From Amia ocellicauda (lineage: Eukaryota > Chordata > Actinopteri > Amiiformes > Amiidae), in NCBI RefSeq assembly GCF_036373705.1, contig NC_089851.1, positions 58,449,350 to 58,513,349 on the forward strand: DNA of 64,000 bases. The letters are read 5' to 3'. Made by a program: the position numbers and the translations under genes. Below, piece by piece: positions 1 to 14,500 of this stretch. The notes beneath the pieces are model-generated. The model did not search any database, was not told where the DNA came from, and worked only from the letters and a program-made list of their open reading frames with translations. The stretch's first letter is position 1, and every line of letters begins with the position of its first letter.

Positions 1-2695
1 GGGGGAGCGATAGCAGGTAAGAGAGTTAGATATCGAGAGTCATTGATAGATAGATAGATAGATGGATGGATGGATGGATGGACGGCAAGGCAAGCATCTG
101 ATTGACAGTGGTCCGTGATCTGCTGTTATGCTACTATGCTACTGACCATTGGGGGAGCGATAGCAAGCAAGAGAGTTAGATATCGAGAGTCATTGATAGA
201 TAGATAGATAGATGGATGGATGGATGGACGGCAAGGCAAGCATCTGAGTGACAGTGGTCCGTGATCTGCTGTTATGCTACTATGCTACTGACCATTGGGG
301 GAGCGATAGCAAGCAAGAGAGTTAGATATCAAGAGTCATAGATAGATAGATAGATAGATGGATGGATGGACGGCAAGGCAAGCATCTGATTGACAGTGGT
401 CCGTGATCTGCTGTTATGCTACTATGCTACTGACCATTGGGGGAGCGATAGCAAGTAAGAGAGTTAGATATCGAGAGTCATTGATGGATAGATAGATAGA
501 TGGATGGATGGATGGATGGACGGCAAGGCAAGCATCTGATTGACAGTGGTCCGTGATCTGCTGTTATGCTACAATGCTACTGACCATTGGGGGATCGATA
601 GCAAGCAAGAGAGTTAGATATCAAGAGTCATAGATAGATAGATAGATAGATGGATGGATGGACGGCAAGGCAAGCATCTGATTGACAGTGGTCCGTGATC
701 TGCTGTTATGCTACTATGCTACTGACCATTGGGGGAGCGATAGCAAGCAAGAGAGTTAGATATCGAGAGTCATTGATAGATAGATAGATAGATGGATGGA
801 TGGATGGACGGCAAGGCAAGCATCTGAGTGACAGTGGTCCGTGATCTGCTGTTATGCTACTATGCTACTGACCATTGGGGGAGCGATAGCAAGCAAGAGA
901 GTTAGATATCAAGAGTCATAGATAGATAGATAGATAGATGGATGGATGGACGGCAAGGCAAGCATCTGATTGACAGTGGTCCGTGATCTGCTGTTATGCT
1001 ACTATGCTACTGACCATTGGGGGAGCGATAGCAGGTAAGAGAGTTAGATATCGAGAGTCATTGATAGATAGATAGATAGATGGATGGATGGATGGATGGA
1101 CGGCAAGGCAAGCATCTGATTGACAGTGGTCCGTGATTTGCTGTTATGCTACTATGCTACTGACCATTGGGGGAGCGATAGCAAGTAAGAGAGTTAGATA
1201 TCGAGAGTCATTGATAGATTGATAGATAGATGGATGGATGGATGGACGGCAAGGCAAGCATCTGATTGACAGTGGTCCGTGATCTGCTGTTATGCTACTA
1301 TGCTACTGACCATTGGGGGAGCGATAGCAAGTAAGAGAGTTAGATATCGAGAGTCATTGATAGATTGATAGATAGATGGATGGATGGATGGACGGCAAGG
1401 CAAGCATCTGATTGACAGTGGTCCGTGATCTGCTGTTATGCTACTATGCTACTGACCATTGGGGGAGCGATAGCAAGCAAGAGAGTTAGATATCGAGAGT
1501 CATAGATAGATAGATAGATAGATAGATGGATGGATGGATGGACGGCAAGGCAAGCATCTGATTGACAGTGGTCCGTGATCTGCTGTTATGCTACTATGCT
1601 ACTGACCATTGGGGTAGCGATAGCAAGCAAGAGAGTTAGATATCGAGAGTCATAGATAGATAGATAGATAGATAGATGGATGGATGGATGGACGGCAAGG
1701 CAAGCATCTGATTGACAGTGGTCCGTGATCTGCTGTTATGCTACTATGCTACTGACCATTGGGGGAGCGATAGCAAGCAAGAGAGTTAGATATCGAGAGT
1801 CATAGATAGTTAGATAGATAGATGGATGGATGGATGGACGGCAAGGCAAGCATCTGATTGACAGTGGTCCGTGATCTGCTGTTATGCTACTATGCTACTG
1901 ACCATTGGGGGGGCGATAGCAAGCAAGAGAGTTAGATATCAAGAGTCATAGATAGATAGATAGATAGATGGATGGATGGACGGCAAGGCAAGCATCTGAT
2001 TGACAGTGGTCCGTGATCTGCTGTTATGCTACTATGCTACTGACCATTGGGGGAGCGATAGCAAGCAAGAGAGTTAGATATCGAGAGTCATTGATAGATA
2101 GATAGATAGATGGATGGATGGATGGACGGCAAGGCAAACATCTGAGTGACAGTGGTCCGTGATCTGCTGTTATGCTACTATGCTACTGACCATTGGGGGG
2201 GCGATAGCAAGCAAGAGAGTTAGATATCAAGAGTCATAGATAGATAGATAGATAGATGGATGGATGGACGGCAAGGCAAGCATCTGAGTGACAGTGGTCC
2301 GTGATCTGCTGTTATGCTACTATGCTACTGACCATTGGGGGAGCGATAGCAAGCAAGAGAGTTAGATATCAAGAGTCATAGATAGATAGATAGATAGATG
2401 GATGGATGGACGGCAAGGCAAGCATCTGATTGACAGTGGTCCGTGATCTGCTGTTATGCTACTATGCTACTGACCATTGGGGGAGCGATAGCAGGTAAGA
2501 GAGTTAGATATCGAGAGTCATTGATAGATAGATAGATAGATGGATGGATGGATGGATGGACGGCAAGGCAAGCATCTGATTGACAGTGGTCCGTGATCTG
2601 CTGTTATGCTACTATGCTACTGACCATTGGGGGAGCGATAGCAAGCAAGAGAGTTAGATATCGAGAGTCATTGATAGATAGATAGATAGATGGAT
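1..2695. repeat. Higher-order repeat block, copy 1 (offset 3200 bp)
   Basis: This block of about 19 units recurs 3200 bp downstream with the same order of unit variants, including rare markers such as attgatggatag (481), acaatgctac (571), ggggatcgatagc (about 590) and gtgatttgct (about 1134). In the lines I compared the two copies differ by one base (aagg here, aatg at about 4748). Correspondence breaks at about 2695, where the second copy has one extra GATG and then a different unit. Confidence 0.9.
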
Positions 2696-3200
2696 GGATG
2701 GACGGCAAGGCAAGCATCTGATTGACAGTGGTCCGTGATCTGCTGTTATGCTACTATGCTACTGACCATTGGGGGAGCGATAGCAAGCAAGAGAGTTAGA
2801 TATCGAGAGTCATTGATAGATAGATAGATAGATGGATGGATGGATGGACGGCAAGGCAAACATCTGAGTGACAGTGGTCCGTGATCTGCTGTTATGCTAC
2901 TATGCTACTGACCATTGGGGGGGCGATAGCAAGCAAGAGAGTTAGATATCAAGAGTCATAGATAGATAGATAGATAGATGGATGGATGGACGGCAAGGCA
3001 AGCATCTGAGTGACAGTGGTCCGTGATCTGCTGTTATGCTACTATGCTACTGACCATTGGGGGAGCGATAGCAAGCAAGAGAGTTAGATATCAAGAGTCA
3101 TAGATAGATAGATAGATAGATGGATGGATGGACGGCAAGGCAAGCATCTGATTGACAGTGGTCCGTGATCTGCTGTTATGCTACTATGCTACTGACCATT

Positions 3201-5895
3201 GGGGGAGCGATAGCAGGTAAGAGAGTTAGATATCGAGAGTCATTGATAGATAGATAGATAGATGGATGGATGGATGGATGGACGGCAAGGCAAGCATCTG
3301 ATTGACAGTGGTCCGTGATCTGCTGTTATGCTACTATGCTACTGACCATTGGGGGAGCGATAGCAAGCAAGAGAGTTAGATATCGAGAGTCATTGATAGA
3401 TAGATAGATAGATGGATGGATGGATGGACGGCAAGGCAAGCATCTGAGTGACAGTGGTCCGTGATCTGCTGTTATGCTACTATGCTACTGACCATTGGGG
3501 GAGCGATAGCAAGCAAGAGAGTTAGATATCAAGAGTCATAGATAGATAGATAGATAGATGGATGGATGGACGGCAAGGCAAGCATCTGATTGACAGTGGT
3601 CCGTGATCTGCTGTTATGCTACTATGCTACTGACCATTGGGGGAGCGATAGCAAGTAAGAGAGTTAGATATCGAGAGTCATTGATGGATAGATAGATAGA
3701 TGGATGGATGGATGGATGGACGGCAAGGCAAGCATCTGATTGACAGTGGTCCGTGATCTGCTGTTATGCTACAATGCTACTGACCATTGGGGGATCGATA
3801 GCAAGCAAGAGAGTTAGATATCAAGAGTCATAGATAGATAGATAGATAGATGGATGGATGGACGGCAAGGCAAGCATCTGATTGACAGTGGTCCGTGATC
3901 TGCTGTTATGCTACTATGCTACTGACCATTGGGGGAGCGATAGCAAGCAAGAGAGTTAGATATCGAGAGTCATTGATAGATAGATAGATAGATGGATGGA
4001 TGGATGGACGGCAAGGCAAGCATCTGAGTGACAGTGGTCCGTGATCTGCTGTTATGCTACTATGCTACTGACCATTGGGGGAGCGATAGCAAGCAAGAGA
4101 GTTAGATATCAAGAGTCATAGATAGATAGATAGATAGATGGATGGATGGACGGCAAGGCAAGCATCTGATTGACAGTGGTCCGTGATCTGCTGTTATGCT
4201 ACTATGCTACTGACCATTGGGGGAGCGATAGCAGGTAAGAGAGTTAGATATCGAGAGTCATTGATAGATAGATAGATAGATGGATGGATGGATGGATGGA
4301 CGGCAAGGCAAGCATCTGATTGACAGTGGTCCGTGATTTGCTGTTATGCTACTATGCTACTGACCATTGGGGGAGCGATAGCAAGTAAGAGAGTTAGATA
4401 TCGAGAGTCATTGATAGATTGATAGATAGATGGATGGATGGATGGACGGCAAGGCAAGCATCTGATTGACAGTGGTCCGTGATCTGCTGTTATGCTACTA
4501 TGCTACTGACCATTGGGGGAGCGATAGCAAGTAAGAGAGTTAGATATCGAGAGTCATTGATAGATTGATAGATAGATGGATGGATGGATGGACGGCAAGG
4601 CAAGCATCTGATTGACAGTGGTCCGTGATCTGCTGTTATGCTACTATGCTACTGACCATTGGGGGAGCGATAGCAAGCAAGAGAGTTAGATATCGAGAGT
4701 CATAGATAGATAGATAGATAGATAGATGGATGGATGGATGGACGGCAATGCAAGCATCTGATTGACAGTGGTCCGTGATCTGCTGTTATGCTACTATGCT
4801 ACTGACCATTGGGGTAGCGATAGCAAGCAAGAGAGTTAGATATCGAGAGTCATAGATAGATAGATAGATAGATAGATGGATGGATGGATGGACGGCAAGG
4901 CAAGCATCTGATTGACAGTGGTCCGTGATCTGCTGTTATGCTACTATGCTACTGACCATTGGGGGAGCGATAGCAAGCAAGAGAGTTAGATATCGAGAGT
5001 CATAGATAGTTAGATAGATAGATGGATGGATGGATGGACGGCAAGGCAAGCATCTGATTGACAGTGGTCCGTGATCTGCTGTTATGCTACTATGCTACTG
5101 ACCATTGGGGGGGCGATAGCAAGCAAGAGAGTTAGATATCAAGAGTCATAGATAGATAGATAGATAGATGGATGGATGGACGGCAAGGCAAGCATCTGAT
5201 TGACAGTGGTCCGTGATCTGCTGTTATGCTACTATGCTACTGACCATTGGGGGAGCGATAGCAAGCAAGAGAGTTAGATATCGAGAGTCATTGATAGATA
5301 GATAGATAGATGGATGGATGGATGGACGGCAAGGCAAACATCTGAGTGACAGTGGTCCGTGATCTGCTGTTATGCTACTATGCTACTGACCATTGGGGGG
5401 GCGATAGCAAGCAAGAGAGTTAGATATCAAGAGTCATAGATAGATAGATAGATAGATGGATGGATGGACGGCAAGGCAAGCATCTGAGTGACAGTGGTCC
5501 GTGATCTGCTGTTATGCTACTATGCTACTGACCATTGGGGGAGCGATAGCAAGCAAGAGAGTTAGATATCAAGAGTCATAGATAGATAGATAGATAGATG
5601 GATGGATGGACGGCAAGGCAAGCATCTGATTGACAGTGGTCCGTGATCTGCTGTTATGCTACTATGCTACTGACCATTGGGGGAGCGATAGCAGGTAAGA
5701 GAGTTAGATATCGAGAGTCATTGATAGATAGATAGATAGATGGATGGATGGATGGATGGACGGCAAGGCAAGCATCTGATTGACAGTGGTCCGTGATCTG
5801 CTGTTATGCTACTATGCTACTGACCATTGGGGGAGCGATAGCAAGCAAGAGAGTTAGATATCGAGAGTCATTGATAGATAGATAGATAGATGGAT
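3201..5895. repeat. Higher-order repeat block, copy 2 (offset 3200 bp)
   Basis: Second copy of the block at 1-2695. Markers fall at exactly +3200 (attgatggatag 3681, acaatgctac 3771, gtgatttgct about 4334). It carries the private change ggcaatgcaag at about 4745. Near identity over 2.7 kb implies a recent block duplication or unequal exchange. Confidence 0.9.
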
Positions 5896-7959
5896 GGATG
5901 GATGGACGGCAAGGCAAGCATCTGAGTGACAGTGGTCCGTGATCTGCTGTTATGCTACTATGCTACTGACCATTGGGGGAGCGATAGCAAGCAAGAGAGT
6001 TAGATATCGAGAGTCATAGATAGATAGATAGATAGATGGATGGATGGACGGCAAGGCAAGCATCTGATTGACAGTGGTCCGTGATCTGCTGTTATGCTAC
6101 TATGCTACTGACCATTGGGGGAGCGATAGCAAGTAAGAGAGTTAGATATCGAGAGTCATTGATGGATAGATAGATAGATGGATGGATGGATGGATGGACG
6201 GCAAGGCAAGCATCTGATTGACAGTGGTCCGTGATCTGCTGTTATGCTACAATGCTACTGACCATTGGGGGATCGATAGCAAGCAAGAGAGTTAGATATC
6301 AAGAGTCATAGATAGATAGATAGATAGATGGATGGATGGACGGCAAGGCAAGCATCTGATTGACAGTGGTCCGTGATCTGCTGTTATGCTACTATGCTAC
6401 TGACCATTGGGGTAGCGATAGCAAGCAAGAGAGTTAGATATCGAGAGTCATAGATAGATAGATAGATAGATAGATGGATGGATGGATGGACGGCAAGGCA
6501 AGCATCTGATTGACAGTGGTCCGTGATCTGCTGTTATGCTACTATGCTACTGACCATTGGGGGAGCGATAGCAAGCAAGAGAGTTAGATATCGAGAGTCA
6601 TAGATAGTTAGATAGATAGATGGATGGATGGATGGACGGCAAGGCAAGCATCTGATTGACAGTGGTCCGTGATCTGCTGTTATGCTACTATGCTACTGAC
6701 CATTGGGGGGGCGATAGCAAGCAAGAGAGTTAGATATCAAGAGTCATAGATAGATAGATAGATAGATGGATGGATGGACGGCAAGGCAAGCATCTGATTG
6801 ACAGTGGTCCGTGATCTGCTGTTATGCTACAATGCTACTGACCATTGGGGGATCGATAGCAAGCAAGAGAGTTAGATATCAAGAGTCATAGATAGATAGA
6901 TAGATAGATGGATGGATGGACGGCAAGGCAAGCATCTGATTGACAGTGGTCCGTGATCTGCTGTTATGCTACTATGCTACTGACCATTGGGGGAGCGATA
7001 GCAAGCAAGAGAGTTAGATATCGAGAGTCATTGATAGATAGATAGATAGATGGATGGATGGATGGACGGCAAGGCAAGCATCTGAGTGACAGTGGTCCGT
7101 GATCTGCTGTTATGCTACTATGCTACTGACCATTGGGGGAGCGATAGCAAGCAAGAGAGTTAGATATCAAGAGTCATAGATAGATAGATAGATAGATGGA
7201 TGGATGGACGGCAAGGCAAGCATCTGATTGACAGTGGTCCGTGATCTGCTGTTATGCTACTATGCTACTGACCATTGGGGGAGCGATAGCAGGTAAGAGA
7301 GTTAGATATCGAGAGTCATTGATAGATAGATAGATAGATGGATGGATGGATGGATGGACGGCAAGGCAAGCATCTGATTGACAGTGGTCCGTGATTTGCT
7401 GTTATGCTACTATGCTACTGACCATTGGGGGAGCGATAGCAAGTAAGAGAGTTAGATATCGAGAGTCATTGATAGATTGATAGATAGATGGATGGATGGA
7501 TGGACGGCAAGGCAAGCATCTGATTGACAGTGGTCCGTGATCTGCTGTTATGCTACTATGCTACTGACCATTGGGGGAGCGATAGCAAGTAAGAGAGTTA
7601 GATATCGAGAGTCATTGATAGATTGATAGATAGATGGATGGATGGATGGACGGCAAGGCAAGCATCTGATTGACAGTGGTCCGTGATCTGCTGTTATGCT
7701 ACTATGCTACTGACCATTGGGGGAGCGATAGCAAGCAAGAGAGTTAGATATCGAGAGTCATAGATAGATAGATAGATAGATAGATGGATGGATGGATGGA
7801 CGGCAAGGCAAGCATCTGATTGACAGTGGTCCGTGATCTGCTGTTATGCTACTATGCTACTGACCATTGGGGTAGCGATAGCAAGCAAGAGAGTTAGATA
7901 TCGAGAGTCATAGATAGATAGATAGATAGATAGATGGATGGATGGATGGACGGCAAGGC

Positions 7960-9080
7960 AAGCATCTGATTGACAGTGGTCCGTGATCTGCTGTTATGCT
8001 ACTATGCTACTGACCATTGGGGGAGCGATAGCAAGCAAGAGAGTTAGATATCGAGAGTCATAGATAGTTAGATAGATAGATGGATGGATGGATGGACGGC
8101 AAGGCAAGCATCTGATTGACAGTGGTCCGTGATCTGCTGTTATGCTACTATGCTACTGACCATTGGGGGGGGCGATAGCAAGCAAGAGAGTTAGATATCA
8201 AGAGTCATAGATAGATAGATAGATAGATGGATGGATGGACGGCAAGGCAAGCATCTGATTGACAGTGGTCCGTGATCTGCTGTTATGCTACTATGCTACT
8301 GACCATTGGGGGAGCGATAGCAAGCAAGAGAGTTAGATATCGAGAGTCATTGATAGATAGATAGATAGATGGATGGATGGATGGACGGCAAGGCAAGCAT
8401 CTGAGTGACAGTGGTCCGTGATCTGCTGTTATGCTACTATGCTACTGACCATTGGGGGGGCGATAGCAAGCAAGAGAGTTAGATATCAAGAGTCATAGAT
8501 AGATAGATAGATAGATGGATGGATGGACGGCAAGGCAAGCATCTGAGTGACAGTGGTCCGTGATCTGCTGTTATGCTACTATGCTACTGACCATTGGGGG
8601 AGCGATAGCAAGCAAGAGAGTTAGATATCAAGAGTCATAGATAGATAGATAGATAGATGGATGGATGGACGGCAAGGCAAGCATCTGATTGACAGTGGTC
8701 CGTGATCTGCTGTTATGCTACTATGCTACTGACCATTGGGGGAGCGATAGCAGGTAAGAGAGTTAGATATCGAGAGTCATTGATAGATAGATAGATAGAT
8801 GGATGGATGGATGGATGGACGGCAAGGCAAGCATCTGATTGACAGTGGTCCGTGATCTGCTGTTATGCTACTATGCTACTGACCATTGGGGGAGCGATAG
8901 CAAGTAAGAGAGTTAGATATCGAGAGTCATTGATAGATAGATAGATAGATGGATGGATGGATGGATGGACGGCAAGGCAAGCATCTGATTGACAGTGGTC
9001 CGTGATCTGCTGTTATGCTACAATGCTACTGACCATTGGGGGAGCGATAGCAAGCAAGTGAGTTAGATATCAAGAGTCAT
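7960..9080. repeat. Higher-order repeat block, copy 1 (offset 2463 bp)
   Basis: About eight units recur 2463 bp downstream. Shared markers are an unusually long G run before gcgatagc (8164 and 10627), gcaggtaag (8750 and 11213) and acaatgctac (9020 and 11483). The match weakens at the left edge, in the GATA/GATG tract near 7930, and at about 9080 where the second copy has one GATA fewer. Confidence 0.8.
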
Positions 9081-10422
9081 AGATAGATAGATAGATAGAT
9101 GGATGGATGGACGGCAAGGCAAGCATCTGATTGACAGTGGTCCGTGATCTGCTGTTATGCTACTATGCTACTGACCATTGGGGGAGCGATAGCAAGCAAG
9201 AGAGTTAGATATCGAGAGTCATTGATAGATAGATAGATAGATAGATGGATGGATGGACGGCAAGGCAAGCATCTGATTGACAGTGGTCCGTGATCTGCTG
9301 TTATGCTACTATGCTACTGACCATTGGGGGAGCGATAGCAAGCAAGAGAGTTAGATATCGAGAGTCATAGATAGATAGATAGATAGATAGATGGATGGAT
9401 GGACGGCAAGGCAAGCATCTGATTGACAGTGGTCCGTGATCTGCTGTTATGCTACTATGCTACTGACCATTGGGGGGGCGATAGCAAGCAAGAGAGTTAG
9501 ATATCAAGAGTCATAGATAGATAGATAGATAGATGGATGGATGGACGGCAAGGCAAGCATCTGATTGACAGTGGTCCGTGATCTGCTGTTATGCTACTAT
9601 GCTACTGACCATTGGGGGAGTGATAGCAAGCAAGAGAGTTAGATATCGAGAGTCATAGATAGATAGATAGATAGATAGATGGATGGATGGACGGCAAGGC
9701 AAGCATCTGATTGACAGTGGTCCGTGATCTGCTGTTATGCTACTATGCTACTGACCATTGGGGGGGCGATAGCAAGCAAGAGAGTTAGATATCAAGAGTC
9801 ATAGATAGATAGATAGATAGATGGATGGATGGACGGCAAGGCAAGCATCTGATTGACAGTGGTCCGTGATCTGCTGTTATGCTACTATGCTACTGACCAT
9901 TGGGGGAGCGATAGCAAGCAAGAGAGTTAGATATCGAGAGTCATTGATAGATAGATAGATAGATGGATGGATGGATGGACGGCAAGGCAAGCATCTGAGT
10001 GACAGTGGTCCGTGATCTGCTGTTATGCTACTATGCTATTGACCATTGGGGGAGCGATAGCAAGCAAGAGAGTTAGATATCAAGAGTCATAGATAGATAG
10101 ATAGATAGATGGATGGATGGACGGCAAGGCAAGCATCTGATTGACAGTGGTCCGTGATCTGCTGTTATGCTACTATGCTACTGACCATTGGGGGAGCGAT
10201 AGCAAGTAAGAGAGTTAGATATCGAGAGTCATTGATAGATAGATAGATAGATGGATGGATGGATGGATGGACGGCAAGGCAAGCATCTGATTGACAGTGG
10301 TCCGTGATCTGCTGTTATGCTACAATGCTACTGACCATTGGGGGAGCGATAGCAAGCAAGTGAGTTAGATATCAAGAGTCATAGATAGATAGATAGATAG
10401 ATGGATGGATGGACGGCAAGGC

Positions 10423-11545
10423 AAGCATCTGATTGACAGTGGTCCGTGATCTGCTGTTATGCTACTATGCTACTGACCATTGGGGGAGCGATAGCAAGCA
10501 AGAGAGTTAGATATCGAGAGTCATAGATAGTTAGATAGATAGATGGATGGATGGATGGACGGCAAGGCAAGCATCTGATTGACAGTGGTCCGTGATCTGC
10601 TGTTATGCTACTATGCTACTGACCATTGGGGGGGGCGATAGCAAGCAAGAGAGTTAGATATCAAGAGTCATAGATAGATAGATAGATAGATGGATGGATG
10701 GACGGCAAGGCAAGCATCTGATTGACAGTGGTCCGTGATCTGCTGTTATGCTACTATGCTACTGACCATTGGGGGAGCGATAGCAAGCAAGAGAGTTAGA
10801 TATCGAGAGTCATTGATAGATAGATAGATAGATGGATGGATGGATGGACGGCAAGGCAAGCATCTGAGTGACAGTGGTCCGTGATCTGCTGTTATGCTAC
10901 TATGCTACTGACCATTGGGGGGGCGATAGCAAGCAAGAGAGTTAGATATCAAGAGTCATAGATAGATAGATAGATAGATGGATGGATGGACGGCAAGGCA
11001 AGCATCTGAGTGACAGTGGTCCGTGATCTGCTGTTATGCTACTATGCTACTGACCATTGGGGGAGCGATAGCAAGCAAGAGAGTTAGATATCAAGAGTCA
11101 TAGATAGATAGATAGATAGATGGATGGATGGACGGCAAGGCAAGCATCTGATTGACAGTGGTCCGTGATCTGCTGTTATGCTACTATGCTACTGACCATT
11201 GGGGGAGCGATAGCAGGTAAGAGAGTTAGATATCGAGAGTCATTGATAGATAGATAGATAGATGGATGGATGGATGGATGGACGGCAAGGCAAGCATCTG
11301 ATTGACAGTGGTCCGTGATCTGCTGTTATGCTACTATGCTACTGACCATTGGGGGAGCGATAGCAAGTAAGAGAGTTAGATATCGAGAGTCATTGATAGA
11401 TAGATAGATAGATGGATGGATGGATGGATGGACGGCAAGGCAAGCATCTGATTGACAGTGGTCCGTGATCTGCTGTTATGCTACAATGCTACTGACCATT
11501 GGGGGAGCGATAGCAAGCAAGTGAGTTAGATATCAAGAGTCATAG
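10423..11545. repeat. Higher-order repeat block, copy 2 (offset 2463 bp)
   Basis: Second copy of the block at 7960-9080, with the same succession of unit variants and the same long G run. Boundaries are approximate because neighbouring units are nearly identical to one another. Confidence 0.78.
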
Positions 11546-14500
11546 ATAGATAGATAGATGGATGGATGGACGGCAAGGCAAGCATCTGATTGACAGTGGT
11601 CCGTGATCTGCTGTTATGCTACTATGCTACTGACCATTGGGGGAGCGATAGCAAGCAAGAGAGTTAGATATCGAGAGTCATTGATAGATAGATAGATAGA
11701 TGGATGGATGGATGGACGGCAAGGCAAGCATCTGATTGACAGTGTTCCGTGATCTGCTGTTATGCTACTATGCTACTGACCATTGGGGGAGCGATAGCAA
11801 GTAAGAGAGTTAGATATCGAGAGTCATTGATAGATAGATAGATAGATGGATGGATGGATGGATGGACGGCAAGGCAAGCATCTGATTGACAGTGGTCCGT
11901 GATCTGCTGTTATGCTACTATGCTACTGACCATTGGGGGAGTGATAGCAAGCATGAGAGTTAGATATCGAGAGTCATAGATAGATAGATAGATAGATGGA
12001 TGGATGGACGGCAAGGCAAGCATCTGATTGACAGTGGTCCGTGATCTGCTGTTATGCTACTATGCTACTGACCATTGGGGGAGCGATAGCAAGCAAGAGA
12101 GTTAGATATCGAGAGTCATAGATAGATAGATAGATAGATAGATGGATGGATGGACGGCAAGGCAAGCATCTGATTGACAGTGGTCCGTGATCTGCTGTTA
12201 TGCTACTATGCTACTGACCATTGGGGGGGCGATAGCAAGCAAGAGAGTTAGATATCAAGAGTCATAGATAGATAGATAGATAGATGGATGGATGGACGGC
12301 AAGGCAAGCATCTGATTGACAGTGGTCCGTGATCTGCTGTTATGCTACTATGCTACTGACCATTGGGGGAGTGATAGCAAGCAAGAGAGTTAGATATCGA
12401 GAGTCATAGATAGATAGATAGATAGATAGATGGATGGATGGACGGCAAGGCAAGCATCTGATTGACAGTGGTCCGTGATCTGCTGTTATGCTACTATGCT
12501 ACTGACCATTGGGGGGGCGATAGCAAGCAAGAGAGTTAGATATCAAGAGTCATAGATAGATAGATAGATAGATGGATGGATGGACGGCAAGGCAAGCATC
12601 TGATTGACAGTGGTCCGTGATCTGCTGTTATGCTACTATGCTACTGACCATTGGGGGAGCGATAGCAAGCAAGAGAGTTAGATATCGAGAGTCATTGATA
12701 GATAGATAGATAGATGGATGGATGGATGGACGGCAAGGCAAGCATCTGAGTGACAGTGGTCCGTGATCTGCTGTTATGCTACTATGCTACTGACCATTGG
12801 GGGAGCGATAGCAAGCAAGAGAGTTAGATATCAAGAGTCATAGATAGATAGATAGATAGATGGATGGATGGACGGCAAGGCAAGCATCTGATTGACAGTG
12901 GTCCGTGATCTGCTGTTATGCTACTATGCTACTGACCATTGGGGGAGCGATAGCAAGTAAGAGAGTTAGATATCGAGAGTCATTGATAGATAGATAGATA
13001 GATGGATGGATGGATGGATGGACGGCAAGGCAAGCATCTGATTGACAGTGGTCCGTGATCTGCTGTTATGCTACAATGCTACTGACCATTGGGGGAGCGA
13101 TAGCAAGCAAGTGAGTTAGATATCAAGAGTCATAGATAGATAGATAGATAGATGGATGGATGGACGGCAAGGCAAGCATCTGATTGACAGTGGTCCGTGA
13201 TCTGCTGTTATGCTACTATGCTACTGACCATTGGGGGAGCGATAGCAAGTAAGAGAGTTAGATATCGAGAGTCATTGATAGATAGATAGATAGATGGATG
13301 GATGGATGGACGGCAAGGCAAGCATCTGATTGACAGTGGTCCGTGATCTGCTGTTATGCTACTATGCTACTGACCATTGGGGGAGTGATAGCAAGCAAGA
13401 GAGTTAGATATCGAGAGTCATAGATAGATAGATAGATAGATGGATGGATGGACGGCAAGGCAAGCATCTGATTGACAGTGGTCCGTGATCTGCTGTTATG
13501 CTACTATGCTACTGACCATTGGGGGAGCGATAGCAAGCAAGAGAGTTAGATATCGAGAGTCATAGATAGATAGATAGATAGATAGATGGATGGATGGACG
13601 GCAAGGCAAGCATCTGATTGACAGTGGTCCGTGATCTGCTGTTATGCTACTATGCTACTGACCATTGGGGGGGCGATAGCAAGCAAGAGAGTTAGATATC
13701 AAGAGTCATAGATAGATAGATAGATAGATGGATGGATGGACGGCAAGGCAAGCATCTGATTGACAGTGGTCCGTGATCTGCTGTTATGCTACTATGCTAC
13801 TGACCATTGGGGGAGCGATAGCAAGCAAGAGAGTTAGATATCAAGAGTCATAGATAGATAGATAGATAGATGGATGGATGGACGGCAAGGCAAGCATCTG
13901 ATTGACAGTGGTCCGTGATCTGCTGTTATGCTACTATGCTACTGACCATTGGGGGAGCGATAGCAAGTAAGAGAGTTAGATATCGAGAGTCATTGATAGA
14001 TAGATAGATAGATGGATGGATGGATGGATGGACGGCAAGGCAAGCATCTGATTGACAGTGGTCCGTGATCTGCTGTTATGCTACAATGCTACTGACCATT
14101 GGGGGAGCGATAGCAAGCAAGAGAGTTAGATATCGAGAGTCATAGATAGTTAGATAGATAGATGGATGGATGGATGGACGGCAAGGCAAGCATCTGATTG
14201 ACAGTGGTCCGTGATCTGCTGTTATGCTACTATGCTACTGACCATTGGGGGGGCGATAGCAAGCAAGAGAGTTAGATATCAAGAGTCATAGATAGATAGA
14301 TAGATAGATGGATGGATGGACGGCAAGGCAAGCATCTGATTGACAGTGGTCCGTGATCTGCTGTTATGCTACTATGCTACTGACCATTGGGGGAGCGATA
14401 GCAAGCAAGAGAGTTAGATATCGAGAGTCATTGATAGATAGATAGATAGATGGATTGATGGATGGACGGCAAGGCAAGCATCTGAGTGACAGTGGTCCGT

